Below are positions 46,298-55,329 of a stretch of DNA of 64,000 bases, in pieces. Both the position numbers and the translations under genes were made by a program. Every line of letters starts with the position of its first letter. Position 1 is the stretch's first letter. Origin of the DNA: CBDCGJ01 sp965238305 (GTDB taxonomy: Bacteria > Pseudomonadota > Alphaproteobacteria > GCA-2731375); the NCBI GenBank assembly GCA_965238305.1, contig CBDEHK010000001.1, positions 3,782,001 to 3,846,000 of the forward strand. The letters are read 5' to 3'. The notes under the pieces are model-generated. The model saw nothing but the letters and a program-made list of their open reading frames with translations, searched no databases and was not told where the DNA came from.

Positions 46298-47860
46298 ATG
46301 GTTACCACAATTAACGGTTCAAATCTTAATGATGCCATCACCCTATCTGGCGATACTTCATACGAAGCCAACGGCCTGGGCGGCGACGATACTTTCGTTG
46401 CTACGACAGGTAATTTCGGTTCCGCAACAATAGTCGGTGGGACCGGCGATGATTCCGCCAGCCTGAGCACCGGTTCGGCACTGATGTATGGCAATGAGGG
46501 TGACGATTTCCTCTATCTCGGCGACAATACCGGCTCGGCCGGCTTCTATGGCGGGCAAGGCAACGATACGATCACCAGTTATGGCGGCGTCGGCGTTGTG
46601 CAAGGGAACAAGGGCGATGACTGGCTTTATGCGCCAAGCTTTGTCGGCACCGTCGATGGCGGCACCGGCGACGACATCATCACCGCTTCGGGCACCGGCA
46701 ATTTCAGCCTCGAAGTCAATGGCGGCGACGGCAACGACAGTATGAGGCTCAGTTCGGTGAATGACCTGTTGGTCACAGGCGGCACCGGCGATGATACGGT
46801 CACGCTCGATAGCGGCGTCGCCAATGCTGTCATCTATGGAAATCAAGGCGAAGACAGCATTCGTGCTCTGTGGAATTCCGCCACCACGGTCTATGGTGGC
46901 CAAGGCAACGATACCATATACATCTCACAAGCCTCCACTGGCGATTTCTATGGCAATAAGGGCGATGACACACTCCGGTTGGATACCAATATCGGGAATA
47001 TCGCGGCCGGAAGCGGCGACGATAGCGTACGTATTTGGGGCACACTGAGCGGTGACCTGACGGCCGGTGACGGCGACGATGAAGTGTATATCGGCAGCGG
47101 CGCCGTCGGCAATGTCGATCTTGGCGCTGGCAATGACACGCTTTCAATTGGCGACAAATTAGTTGGCGATCTGATGGCTGGCACTGGCGCAGACAGCATC
47201 ACGCTCGCCAATCTTAATGGTGCCATCTATGGCAATCAGAATGATGACACGATCAATGTGACCGTCGGCACTGACGATGCCGGTACCGTTTAAGGTGGGC
47301 AGGGCAATGATGAACTGGCTGTCGGTGGGGCCGGCAATGGTGTCGTTTTTGGCAACAAAGGCGACGATCTGATATCTCTGGTTTCCGGCGATCATGTCGC
47401 CCATGGCGGCAGCGGCGCAGATACAATATTTGACACCAGTGGGGCTGCACTCATCTATGGTAATCAGGATGATGACATTATTTCCGGCAGCGTCGGCGCT
47501 GATACAGTCTATGGCGGCCAAGGCGACGATACCATCTTCCATTCAGTCACCGGCGATGTGGATCTGCTTTTTGGTAACAAAGGCGCGGATTATTTTGAGC
47601 TTGGCGTGTTGACCTCCGGAAACACCAAAGTCGTTGCCGGTGCAACACTGACCATTGGCGATTTCTCCACCGAAGATACCTTGGTTATTGAAGCCGCCGG
47701 GACATCGGTGACAGTCAACATGATCACGGTCGCCGATGGCGGCACTGACGTGACACTGACATTTGATACCGGCACCATCACGCTGGCAGGCATCGGCGAC
47801 GGAACCTTGACCGACCTGTTCGCCCTGGCAGCGGCGGGCTATACAATTACGCTGGCGTAA
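46298..47860 (+). pseudogene. Long Gly/Asp-rich RTX-like repeat protein, copy 2, internal TAA
   Basis: Full read-through gives 520 aa in the same pattern as copy 1 (YGGQGNDTITSYGG, YGNQGEDSIRALWN, FGNKGDDLISLVSG). The start MVTTINGSNLNDAITLSGDT and the end LTDLFALAAAGYTITLA match copy 1. Translation stops at TAA 47291-47293, after DDAGTV, where the paralogue has FGG or YGG; a TAT or TTT codon mutated to TAA would do this. Past it the repeats run on unchanged. The cut product (331 aa) would lose the conserved C-terminus, probably needed for secretion. GAAGGGGAGAG precedes the ATG. Confidence 0.83.
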
Positions 47861-47884
47861 GCTGCGGATCAATATCGGATAATC

Positions 47885-47904
47885 GGCCGGGGGCATCCCC
47901 GGCC
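47885..47904. terminator. Perfect hairpin after repeat protein copy 2
   Basis: GGCCGGGG (47885-47892) pairs exactly with CCCCGGCC (47897-47904) around the loop GCAT. No U-tract follows. It lies between converging genes (repeat copy 2 and the Rieske oxygenase), suiting a bidirectional terminator. Confidence 0.65.
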
Positions 47905-47910
47905 CATAAA

Positions 47911-49152
47911 TTATTCAGCGCGAAATTCTTCCAATGGGCTAAGGCCTAAGGCGGCGCGATAGGTGTTGTGATAGTGATGCAAGGCCGGCTCGTTGCGGCC
48001 AAAGACCACTTCTTTCATAGTACCGTCTTCGGCCGAACGTTGGATCAATTCGCCCATCAAATAATCTTCCTGTTCAATGGTGCTATCGAAAACTTCGTTG
48101 ACCGTTTCCAGGCTGGGGATTTTTTCTTTGCGGGCTTCGAAGTCATAGACTTCGTCCAACGTGATGGTATTGCCCGTCGCCTGTGCTTCTTTCTCCATCT
48201 CCAATGCGCGTTCGGTGAAATAGTGGCAGACCCGGCTGATTGAATTGCTGGGATTGTCCCGATCAGGATAGATCATAACAATATTGGCGGTGCCGCGACC
48301 GACGATAAATTGAATATTCGGGAACAGGAAATAGACCAGGGTCGCGCCACGTGATAACGCCCATTCCTCCTCCGGCTCCTCCTTCATGAAACCGATGTAT
48401 TTGTTGGCAAAAACAAAGCGATGATTGCGGCCAAAAGTCTCATAAGACAGATTATCGCCGTAAAATAACTGGCCTAACGTGTCCTTATGCAGTTTCTGAA
48501 AATGATAGGTCTCGCCAAAAGTGTCGTTAGCTAGTTTCCAATTCAGACGTTTTTCGATAAGGGTTTCACCGACCCGGACCATGCCCTCAAAATGCCAAGT
48601 TTCCAGTTCCGGCGCCAAACCGCCCAACAGGTCATCGACATCCAACTTGCCATCTGCTTGGGGGTGCACCCAAAGCAAGCCATATTTTTCGACCGCCGGC
48701 AATTCGATCAAACCCATGCAAGACTTGTCAATCTCACCAAAATGACCTTCCTGCGGGATGCCGATCAGGGAACCGGAATTGTTGTAGGTCCAGCGATGAA
48801 AGGCGCAGGAAAATCGGGTTTTCTCGCCCCTTTCTTCAGTCACCAATTTCACCCCGCGATGACGGCAAACATTCAGGAAAGCATGAAAATGACCGCTTTT
48901 GTCTCGGGTCGCCAGAACCGGCACGCCAAAATCGTCACTGGTAAAATAACTACCCGACGTCGGCAGATCCCCGCTTAGGCCAACCATCTGCGGATAGCTG
49001 CGAAAAAACTCCTGCCACTCCCGCGCTGCGATATCCGGACAGGTGTAACTGGAAATCGGATTGCGATACATGATGCCGGCATCGACATTCACTTTCTCAT
49101 CAACCTGTCGCATCAGTTCTTTCAGTATCTCAACTTGCTTCGCTTGCTGCAT
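47911..49152 (-). CDS. Rieske non-heme iron oxygenase, alpha subunit
   Basis: Protein of 413 aa. The Rieske 2Fe-2S site is CRHRGVKLVTEERG then SCAFHRWTYNN (CxH...CxxH, residues about 92-114). The mononuclear iron site is suggested by NDTFGETYHFQKLHKDTLG. Starting MQQAKQVEILKELMRQ. These enzymes hydroxylate aromatic or other ring substrates and need a ferredoxin and reductase, none adjacent. Together with the VOC and LLM genes to the right it suggests an oxidative catabolic set. Confidence 0.9.
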   Translation of the reverse strand: MQQAKQVEILKELMRQVDEKVNVDAGIMYRNPISSYTCPDIAAREWQEFFRSYPQMVGLSGDLPTSGSYFTSDDFGVPVLATRDKSGHFHAFLNVCRHRGVKLVTEERGEKTRFSCAFHRWTYNNSGSLIGIPQEGHFGEIDKSCMGLIELPAVEKYGLLWVHPQADGKLDVDDLLGGLAPELETWHFEGMVRVGETLIEKRLNWKLANDTFGETYHFQKLHKDTLGQLFYGDNLSYETFGRNHRFVFANKYIGFMKEEPEEEWALSRGATLVYFLFPNIQFIVGRGTANIVMIYPDRDNPSNSISRVCHYFTERALEMEKEAQATGNTITLDEVYDFEARKEKIPSLETVNEVFDSTIEQEDYLMGELIQRSAEDGTMKEVVFGRNEPALHHYHNTYRAALGLSPLEEFRAE

Positions 49153-49236
49153 ATTTTTATCCCCAATAGTTCGCCACTTACCGGCATATATACGCGGATG
49201 CTAACGCACACAAAATTGCAATACAAGGCGAACAGA

Positions 49237-49686
49237 TTACGGATGGGCGCAATAATCGTCATCTGATCCGGCTTGTCGCGAAGCCGGATCCGCGCACGGA
49301 TATTCGTCCAACTCAATGACATTGCGGTCCGGGTCCCGGATGAAGATGGCGTTCATGTCTTTGAAAGAAAATCGCCCCGTGATCTCGATGCTCTGCGCCG
49401 CAAAAAACGCTTCTGTTTCCACCAACGATCCGATCTTCAGCGCCACATGGGTAATGCCGGTGTATTTTTCGCTTACATCCATCAAGATATTCTCATTGGC
49501 ATCTTCCGAACTCGGACCCAACAAATTGAGCACGACACCAGAAGGATGCTGCATGATAACTGGATGTCCCTGTGCAAATCCGGTGTCTGTTATGAGAGCA
49601 AACCCCAATCCTTCGTAGAATGCGATCGAACGCTGTTTTTCCCTGATACGGATACCGATATGATCGACTTTTTCAATTCCAATCAT
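49237..49686 (-). CDS. VOC family (glyoxalase/bleomycin resistance-like) protein
   Basis: Protein of 149 aa from the ATG at 49686 (MIGIEKVDHIGIRI); a Met seven residues earlier is less typical. The VOC fold has paired motifs: DHIGIRI/THVALKIG, with the Glu ligand in RNVIELDEYP. The natural family end is about ELDEYP, but the ORF runs on with 20 residues encoded partly by a palindromic DNA repeat (49265-49290). Members isomerise or cleave small molecules with a divalent metal. Role here is unknown. Confidence 0.82.
   Translation of the reverse strand: MIGIEKVDHIGIRIREKQRSIAFYEGLGFALITDTGFAQGHPVIMQHPSGVVLNLLGPSSEDANENILMDVSEKYTGITHVALKIGSLVETEAFFAAQSIEITGRFSFKDMNAIFIRDPDRNVIELDEYPCADPASRQAGSDDDYCAHP
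49265..49290. repeat. Perfect inverted repeat inside VOC gene end
   Basis: GATCCGGCTT (49265-49274) and AAGCCGGATC (49281-49290) are perfect 10-bp arms with a GTCGCG loop. It is translated as DPASRQAGSDD near the VOC C-terminus and may also act as a transcription stop. Confidence 0.7.
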
Positions 49687-49842
49687 TTGACGTCCCCATT
49701 GATGCAATAATCTTTGGCTACAATATCACAAGGCGGAGTACTCAGGAATGCCGATGACTATTGCCCCATTGCGGAGATTGATCCTTTGCCGCACAATAAC
49801 CGATGAAAGAAACAAACGGACGTTAGTAGAAGGAATTAATTG

Positions 49843-51099
49843 ATGCGGTTTGGGGTATTTTATGAATTGCAACTGCCGAAGCCGTGGCAACCCGGAGACG
49901 AACAGAAATTGTTCAATGATGCGGTCAATCAAGTGGTGCTGGCCGATGAGCTGGGCATCGATTATGCCTGGGCCGTGGAACATCATTTTCTGGAAGAATA
50001 TTCCCACTGCGCCGCCCCAGAAGTATTTCTGGCCGCCGCAGCTGCGCGAACACAAAACATTCGCCTGGGCCACGGCATTCGCCAGGTCATTCCGAACTAC
50101 AATCATCCGGCCCGAACGGCCGAAGGGCTAGGAGCTTTGGATTTGATTTCCAATGGTCGTCTGGATTTTGGCATCGGTGAAGGCGCGACCCGGTTAGAAC
50201 TGCACGGTTTTGACATTCCGGCGAAAGAAAAGCGGGACATCGCAATTGAAACGGCGGAGCAGATCGCCAACATGATGACGATGACCCCTTACCCGGGGTA
50301 CCAGGGCAAATATTTCTCCATGCCTTGCCGCAATATCATACCCAAACCAGCGCAGAGGCCGCATCCGCCGATGTGGATGGCATGTACCAATCGCGACACC
50401 ATCAAGGTCGCGGCTCGCCTAGGTGTTGGCGCCCTCGCCTTTTCCTTCGTCGATCCGGACGAAGCCTTCAGTTGGACTCAGACCTATTACGATATTATCA
50501 AAAGCGAAGAATGCGTGCCGCTTGGTCATGCGGTGAACGCCAATGTCGCCATGGTCTCCGCCTTCTCACTCAATCACGACCGGGCCGAGGCTATCCGGCG
50601 CGGCCAGGAAGGCTTCGAATTTTTCGCTTATGCCTTGCGCGCCTTGGTGACGGAAGATTGCGTGCCGGGCCGCACGACGCTTTGGGATGAATTCATCGCT
50701 CACCGCGGCGACCGGACGGCACAACAAATTGCCGCTCTGACCGGGGACGCCGAAGGATTTGAACACGCTTCGGGTATTGGCACACCGGAAGATTTCATTG
50801 GCCATACCAAGAAGTTTCAGGATGCCGGTGTAGATCAAATCATTCTGCTGCAACAAGCCGGTCGCAATAGTCATGAAGATATCTGTGACAGCCTGCAGCT
50901 GTTATCAGATGAAGTGTTGCCGATCTTCAAAGCTGATGTTTCAGCACGGGAAGCAAAAAAAGCAGCCGAACTCGCACCCTATATCGAAGCCGCGTTGGCG
51001 CGAAAGAAAGTGATGCCCGCATTGGCGGATGAGGACATTCCGATCGTCCGCGCCTCGGTCAAAGAAGTTGCCGTCAATCAAAGCTCGGCGGCGGAATAA
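49843..51099 (+). CDS. LLM-class flavin monooxygenase (alkanal monooxygenase-like)
   Basis: Flavin-dependent luciferase-like protein of 418 aa. It starts MRFGVFYELQLPKPW, and the family motifs include YAWAVEHHFLEEYSHCAAPE (written in pieces as AWAVEHHFLEEY), RLGHGIRQVIPNYNHP and NGRLDFGIGEGATRLE. The ATG at 49843 follows AGAAGGA. The substrate is probably a long-chain or cyclic aldehyde or ketone by homology. It is convergent with the GMC oxidoreductase (5-bp gap). Confidence 0.87.
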   Translation: MRFGVFYELQLPKPWQPGDEQKLFNDAVNQVVLADELGIDYAWAVEHHFLEEYSHCAAPEVFLAAAAARTQNIRLGHGIRQVIPNYNHPARTAEGLGALDLISNGRLDFGIGEGATRLELHGFDIPAKEKRDIAIETAEQIANMMTMTPYPGYQGKYFSMPCRNIIPKPAQRPHPPMWMACTNRDTIKVAARLGVGALAFSFVDPDEAFSWTQTYYDIIKSEECVPLGHAVNANVAMVSAFSLNHDRAEAIRRGQEGFEFFAYALRALVTEDCVPGRTTLWDEFIAHRGDRTAQQIAALTGDAEGFEHASGIGTPEDFIGHTKKFQDAGVDQIILLQQAGRNSHEDICDSLQLLSDEVLPIFKADVSAREAKKAAELAPYIEAALARKKVMPALADEDIPIVRASVKEVAVNQSSAAE

Positions 51100-51104
51100 C
51101 GACC

Positions 51105-52679
51105 TTAGCTGGCTTTAATCAAGTCCGCTGCTTTTTCCGCGATCATGATGGTGGGGGCGTTGGTATTGCCGCCAATCAGCGTCGGCATGATCGAGGCGTC
51201 GATCACCCGTAGTCCTTCTAACCCGTGTACTCTCAGTTCGCTATCAACGACGGCCATTTTGTCACTGCCCATCTTGCAAGTGCCGACCGGGTGATAAACC
51301 GTATCGGAGCGATTGCGTAGTTCTTCGCGGATGTCGTCGTCGCTTTCAATGCCTTTACTAAAAACATCTTTGGCGCCCAATTTTGCGAACGGGGAGCCGT
51401 TCATGATCTGCCGCAATTGTTTGAACGCAATGACCATGGTTTCCAAGTCTTCCGCTTCGCCATAAAAATCTGGATCGATGACCGGAGCCGCGAAAGGGTC
51501 CGCACTCGCCAACGTCACATCGCCACGGCTTTTTGGCCTGAGCAGGCAGATATGACAGCTATAACCGTGACCGGGCAAAATAGTACGACCATGATCGGCT
51601 GCTTGCGCGACGACAAAATGTAACTGCAGATCCGGTATTTCTAAACCGGGATCGCTTTTGATGAAACCGCCAGCCTCTGCCACATTGCTAGTTACCATGC
51701 CGGTGCGGGTCTTTCGCCATTTTTGAAGTTCCCACAGCACTTTAAAGCTACCGAGGATGGTCTTGCCAAAAAGTGCCAGATCCTTGTGGCGATAGACAGC
51801 GATGTAGTCAATATGATCCTGTAGGTTCTTCCCGACACCCGGCAGGTCATGGACAACTTCAATATTATGGACTTGCAATTCATCCGCTGGGCCGACGCCC
51901 GACAATTGTAGCAGCTGCGGACTTTGGAACGCACCACTGGACAGCAGCACTTCTCGATCCGCGCGGATCTCGTGATCCTGCTCATCTTTGCGATAGACAA
52001 CACCAACAGCGCGCTTACCTTCAAACAGAATTTTTGTCGTCCGCGCTTCGGTTATGACGGTAAGGTTTGTTCGGTCCAGATTTGGTGTCACATAACCACG
52101 TGCTGCGTTACAACGCTCACCATTGATTTGCGTGACCTGATATTGCCCGACGCCTTCCTGTTCGGCACCGTTGAAGTCATCGGTTTCGCGGTGCTGGCTT
52201 TCTTTCGCCGCATCGATAAATTTTCGCACATAGGGATTGGGACTGCGCAAGTCAGCCACATTCAGCGGGCCCCCGGTGCCGTGGAAGTCGTCGTCGCCGC
52301 GTTCTTGATTTTGCGCTTTTTTGAAATAGGGTAAAACATCATCGTAACCCCAGCCTTCATTGCCAAGTGCCGCCCAATGATCATAGTCCCAGCGGTGACC
52401 ACGGATATAGACCATGGCATTGATCGAACTGGAACCACCCATACCTTTACCGCGCGGCTGAAAGCCCCGTCGTCCATTTAGACCGGCTTGGGGAACTGTT
52501 TCGAAGCTCCAGTTATATTCGGTTGGACGCAAAGAAAATCCGAAGGGTGCTATGATCTTGAAATTGTCGTCCTTTAAGCCGGCTTCCAACAAACAGACTT
52601 TCACATTCGGATCTTCACTCAATCGTCCGGCCAGAACGCAGCCAGCGGAACCGGCGCCGACGATAACATAATCATACAT
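51105..52679 (-). CDS. GMC family FAD-dependent oxidoreductase (choline dehydrogenase-like)
   Basis: Flavoprotein of 524 aa. The Rossmann motif VIVGAGSAGCVLAGRL opens the protein. GMC signature 1 is RGKGMGGSSSINAMVY; the second part is LLSSGAFQSPQLLQLSG. The C-terminal catalytic His is in TVYHPVGTCKMG, with NAPTIMIAEKAADLI at the end. It matches alcohol/choline dehydrogenases, with AlkJ-like enzymes as close alternatives. Substrate cannot be fixed. It follows cobW by 2 bp in the same operon. Confidence 0.92.
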   Translation of the reverse strand: MYDYVIVGAGSAGCVLAGRLSEDPNVKVCLLEAGLKDDNFKIIAPFGFSLRPTEYNWSFETVPQAGLNGRRGFQPRGKGMGGSSSINAMVYIRGHRWDYDHWAALGNEGWGYDDVLPYFKKAQNQERGDDDFHGTGGPLNVADLRSPNPYVRKFIDAAKESQHRETDDFNGAEQEGVGQYQVTQINGERCNAARGYVTPNLDRTNLTVITEARTTKILFEGKRAVGVVYRKDEQDHEIRADREVLLSSGAFQSPQLLQLSGVGPADELQVHNIEVVHDLPGVGKNLQDHIDYIAVYRHKDLALFGKTILGSFKVLWELQKWRKTRTGMVTSNVAEAGGFIKSDPGLEIPDLQLHFVVAQAADHGRTILPGHGYSCHICLLRPKSRGDVTLASADPFAAPVIDPDFYGEAEDLETMVIAFKQLRQIMNGSPFAKLGAKDVFSKGIESDDDIREELRNRSDTVYHPVGTCKMGSDKMAVVDSELRVHGLEGLRVIDASIMPTLIGGNTNAPTIMIAEKAADLIKAS

Positions 52680-52681
52680 TT

Positions 52682-53614
52682 CTATATTCTCTCAGATCCG
52701 TTTGAATTCGGCTCTATATAACCGATTTCAGCTGACTGCAAATGCTTTGCAATCTGGTTATCTTGCGCCATATCAACCGTTCCGATGACGACCAGCCGAT
52801 TTTCGGCGTCTTCAGCGGGTGACCAGACCACTTCAGGCCCGCTCAATTGCACCAACGCCGGACCCTCAAGGGTTTCAACCCACCCTTTCGCGCGCAACAA
52901 TGCCGAAAGGGATTTCAACTGCGTCGCCAGTTTGTCGCGATCCACTGGGCCATTGAACTCGATCGTTACAGCACGAAAGTGTTGATTGTGATCATGGGCA
53001 TGCGGTTGAGGTTCGCCCGTCTCCGCAACTTCAGTGCCAGCGAACAATAGATCCAGCGGCAGGTCCGCCTGTACAGTTTCAACAATGGGGACACGTGGTT
53101 TTCTCGCCCGCAGCCAAGATTTGGCGCCTCGGATGTCTTCCGGTGGTAGCCGATCGCAGCGGTTCAGTACTATCAAATCGGCGGCGGCGATCTGCCGATT
53201 GACGGTTTCTTTCAGGCGCACATCTTCGGCCCGATCGCGAATGGTCTCGCCATCGACCAAAACGACGATCAAGTCACGGCTAAGTTTTGGATGCAGAACG
53301 GCAATATCGGCAACTGGCCGCGGATCGGCCACACCGCTGGTTTCGACGAGAACATGATCGAAGGCCACCGGGGCCCTCAACATCTCCATCAAGGTGGCGA
53401 GGAAGTTATCTCCCATAGTGCAACAGACGCAGCCATTGGCGAACGTCAGGGTGTCGCCGCCGTGATCCTTGACCAAGCGATCATCTACCGCCAGATCGCC
53501 AAAGTCGTTGACCATCACCAGATAGCGCCTGGCGTTCGGATCGGACAGAACTCGGTTCAGCAATGTCGTCTTGCCGGCACCTAGAAAACCACCAATCACG
53601 GTGAAGGGGATCAT
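52682..53614 (-). CDS. CobW/COG0523 family GTP-binding protein
   Basis: Metal-homeostasis GTPase of 310 aa from the ATG at 53614 (MIPFTVIGGFLGAGK). An in-frame ORF runs further upstream, but those 65 residues do not match the family and include the palindrome at 53631-53670. Walker A is GGFLGAGKTTL, the metal-binding CxCC motif is GCVCCTMGD, and the C-terminal CobW_C domain is present (VTIEFNGPVDRDKL). A His-rich patch PHAHDHNQH suggests metal binding. It lies between a class III aminotransferase and a GMC oxidoreductase in one transcript. Confidence 0.87.
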   Translation of the reverse strand: MIPFTVIGGFLGAGKTTLLNRVLSDPNARRYLVMVNDFGDLAVDDRLVKDHGGDTLTFANGCVCCTMGDNFLATLMEMLRAPVAFDHVLVETSGVADPRPVADIAVLHPKLSRDLIVVLVDGETIRDRAEDVRLKETVNRQIAAADLIVLNRCDRLPPEDIRGAKSWLRARKPRVPIVETVQADLPLDLLFAGTEVAETGEPQPHAHDHNQHFRAVTIEFNGPVDRDKLATQLKSLSALLRAKGWVETLEGPALVQLSGPEVVWSPAEDAENRLVVIGTVDMAQDNQIAKHLQSAEIGYIEPNSNGSERI

Positions 53615-53630
53615 GTTTGTCGCCTGCAAA

Positions 53631-53670
53631 CCGTCATTCCGACCACGCATAATGCGAGCCGGAATGACGG
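53631..53670. repeat. Perfect inverted repeat CCGTCATTCCG...CGGAATGACGG
   Basis: Eleven-base perfect arms (53631-53641 and 53660-53670) surround an 18-bp centre that holds its own short palindrome, CGCAT-ATGCG. It is in the gap between the aminotransferase and cobW, and is of the same type as the element in dnaE2. Such short elements are scattered in many proteobacterial genomes. Confidence 0.75.
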
Positions 53671-53679
53671 TCTCAATTC

Positions 53680-54999
53680 CTAAAGTCCCTTTAGCACGCC
53701 ACGCAGTATTTCGAACATCCGGTCGATATCGTTGTTCTCGATGACCAGCGGCGGGCTCAGCATTATCGTGTCCATACCGACCCGGACAACCATGCCTTTT
53801 TCGAAACATTGTTTGATGACCTTGCTGCCTCGCTTGCCCGGACCGTCCCCATCAGGCTCCAGATCAATGCCGCCAAGTAGACCATAACCACGCAAATCCT
53901 TTATGATGGCGATGTCTTTCAAGGCTTCAACCTGTTCCAGGAAATAGGGAGAGCTAACTTTTACCTTATCGAAGATACCTTCATCACGGTAAATTTTCTG
54001 CGTTGCCAGGCCAGCGGCGCAAGCCACCGGATGGGACGAATAGGTATAGCCGTGGAAGAATTCGATACCACCTTCCGGCGTCGCCTCGATGATGGCGTCA
54101 TGAATATCGTCGCGCACTGCCACAGCGCCCATCGGAATGGCGCCATTGGTCAAAGCTTTCGCCAACGTCATCATGTCAGGCGTGACGCCAAAGGCTTGCG
54201 CGCCGAATGCTTCACCGGTACGACCGAAACCGCAGATCACTTCGTCAAAGACCAACAGGATGCCGTGTTGATCACAGATTTCGCGCAAGCGCTGCAGATA
54301 CCCTACGGGCGGCACCAGAACACCGGTCGATCCGGCAATCGGTTCGACGAAACAGGCGGCAATACTGTCGGCACCATAAAGGTCGACGAAGCGTTGCAGA
54401 TCGTTGGCCAGATCGGCGCCGTGTTCACCCTGCCCGAGCTTCATTCGGTTTTCGTCGATATGGGTATGACGCATATGCACAACACCCGGCAAACCGGTAC
54501 CGAAAGCCTCTTTGTTTTTGACCATGCCTTGCACGCTCATGCCGCCAAAATTAACGCCGTGATAACCGCGCTCGCGACCGACGAAACGCTGACGTTGGGA
54601 TTGTCCTTTGACCCGATGATACATCAGCGCGATTTTCATAGCTGTATCGATTGATTCCGAACCGGAATTGGTGAAAAATACATGGTTCAGATTTCCGGGC
54701 GTGATATCGGCTATCATACGGGCTAGTTCGAATGACTGTGGGTTGGCGTATTGGAAGGGTGGGCTGTAATCCATTTCAGCGATCTGCGCCGTCACCGCGT
54801 CTGTGATCTCCTGGCGGCCGTGACCCAAAGCACAGCAGAACAGGCCGGACGAACTATCGATCAGCTTGTCGCCACGCAAGTTGTAATAATGAATGCCTTT
54901 AGCGCCAGCCAAGAGGCGGGGATTCTTCTTGAAATCGCGATTTGGCGTGAAGGGCAGCCAGTGGTTTTCAAGCGAATTTGGGGTTGTTGCAATATTCAT
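53680..54999 (-). CDS. Class III (omega) aminotransferase
   Basis: PLP-dependent transaminase of 439 aa. The PLP motif includes LLVFDEVICGFGRTGEAF, and the Schiff-base Lys in MTLAKALTNGAIPMG near residue 283. The start MNIATTPNSLENHWLPF and active-site loops (NLNHVFFTNSGSES) match beta-alanine/putrescine-pyruvate aminotransferases. An amino-alcohol or polyamine route would suit the neighbouring GMC dehydrogenase, but this is only context. It heads the aminotransferase-cobW-GMC operon. Confidence 0.9.
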   Translation of the reverse strand: MNIATTPNSLENHWLPFTPNRDFKKNPRLLAGAKGIHYYNLRGDKLIDSSSGLFCCALGHGRQEITDAVTAQIAEMDYSPPFQYANPQSFELARMIADITPGNLNHVFFTNSGSESIDTAMKIALMYHRVKGQSQRQRFVGRERGYHGVNFGGMSVQGMVKNKEAFGTGLPGVVHMRHTHIDENRMKLGQGEHGADLANDLQRFVDLYGADSIAACFVEPIAGSTGVLVPPVGYLQRLREICDQHGILLVFDEVICGFGRTGEAFGAQAFGVTPDMMTLAKALTNGAIPMGAVAVRDDIHDAIIEATPEGGIEFFHGYTYSSHPVACAAGLATQKIYRDEGIFDKVKVSSPYFLEQVEALKDIAIIKDLRGYGLLGGIDLEPDGDGPGKRGSKVIKQCFEKGMVVRVGMDTIMLSPPLVIENNDIDRMFEILRGVLKGL

Positions 55000-55186
55000 G
55001 GCTGCTCCTTTGGCTTGCCAATTTTGTTGTTAAGCAGGTCTACCGGGTGGCCGGGACAATATGCCCAATGCCGATCTCATCCAAGCAAAACCTAAGAGAT
55101 AATGCGGGATTTTCTTTAGAGCCAGCCACTCGGATTTGGTGGAACCAGCATCTTTCAAGATTCCATCTTGACTCTGATGCAAAAAA

Positions 55187-55201
55187 GAACAAAATAAGAA
55201 C
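55187..55201 (+). promoter_or_regulatory. LexA (SOS) box upstream of imuA
   Basis: GAACAAAATAAGAAC, an exact GAAC-N7-GAAC, lies 129 bp before the preferred imuA start. It is the same type as the box before dnaE2 (in the opposite orientation) and implies joint SOS induction of the mutasome genes. Confidence 0.87.
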
Positions 55202-55329
55202 ATATATTCCTAATGTTATCTTGCGTAAATGACGAAGGTTTTACCCGGAATTCCATACTCCGAGTAAAAATTCCAGACGAAAGGGTAATTTTATCAACTG
55301 GAGTGGTCAACCTGGAGATTGGCAAGCAT

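Noticed and set aside
46358..46903. Minus-strand open frame of 181 aa across copy 2
   Set aside because: Same cause: repetitive complement of the coding strand, no independent start signal or family.
20111..47293. Stop-codon reassignment (TAA/TAG read as sense)
   Set aside because: All three stop codons terminate intact genes in this window, and the lesions use both TAA and TAG; recoding is not supported.
52682..53809. CobW with a 65-residue longer N-terminus
   Set aside because: The extra part does not match the family and includes the palindromic repeat; the start at 53614 gives the normal Walker A position.
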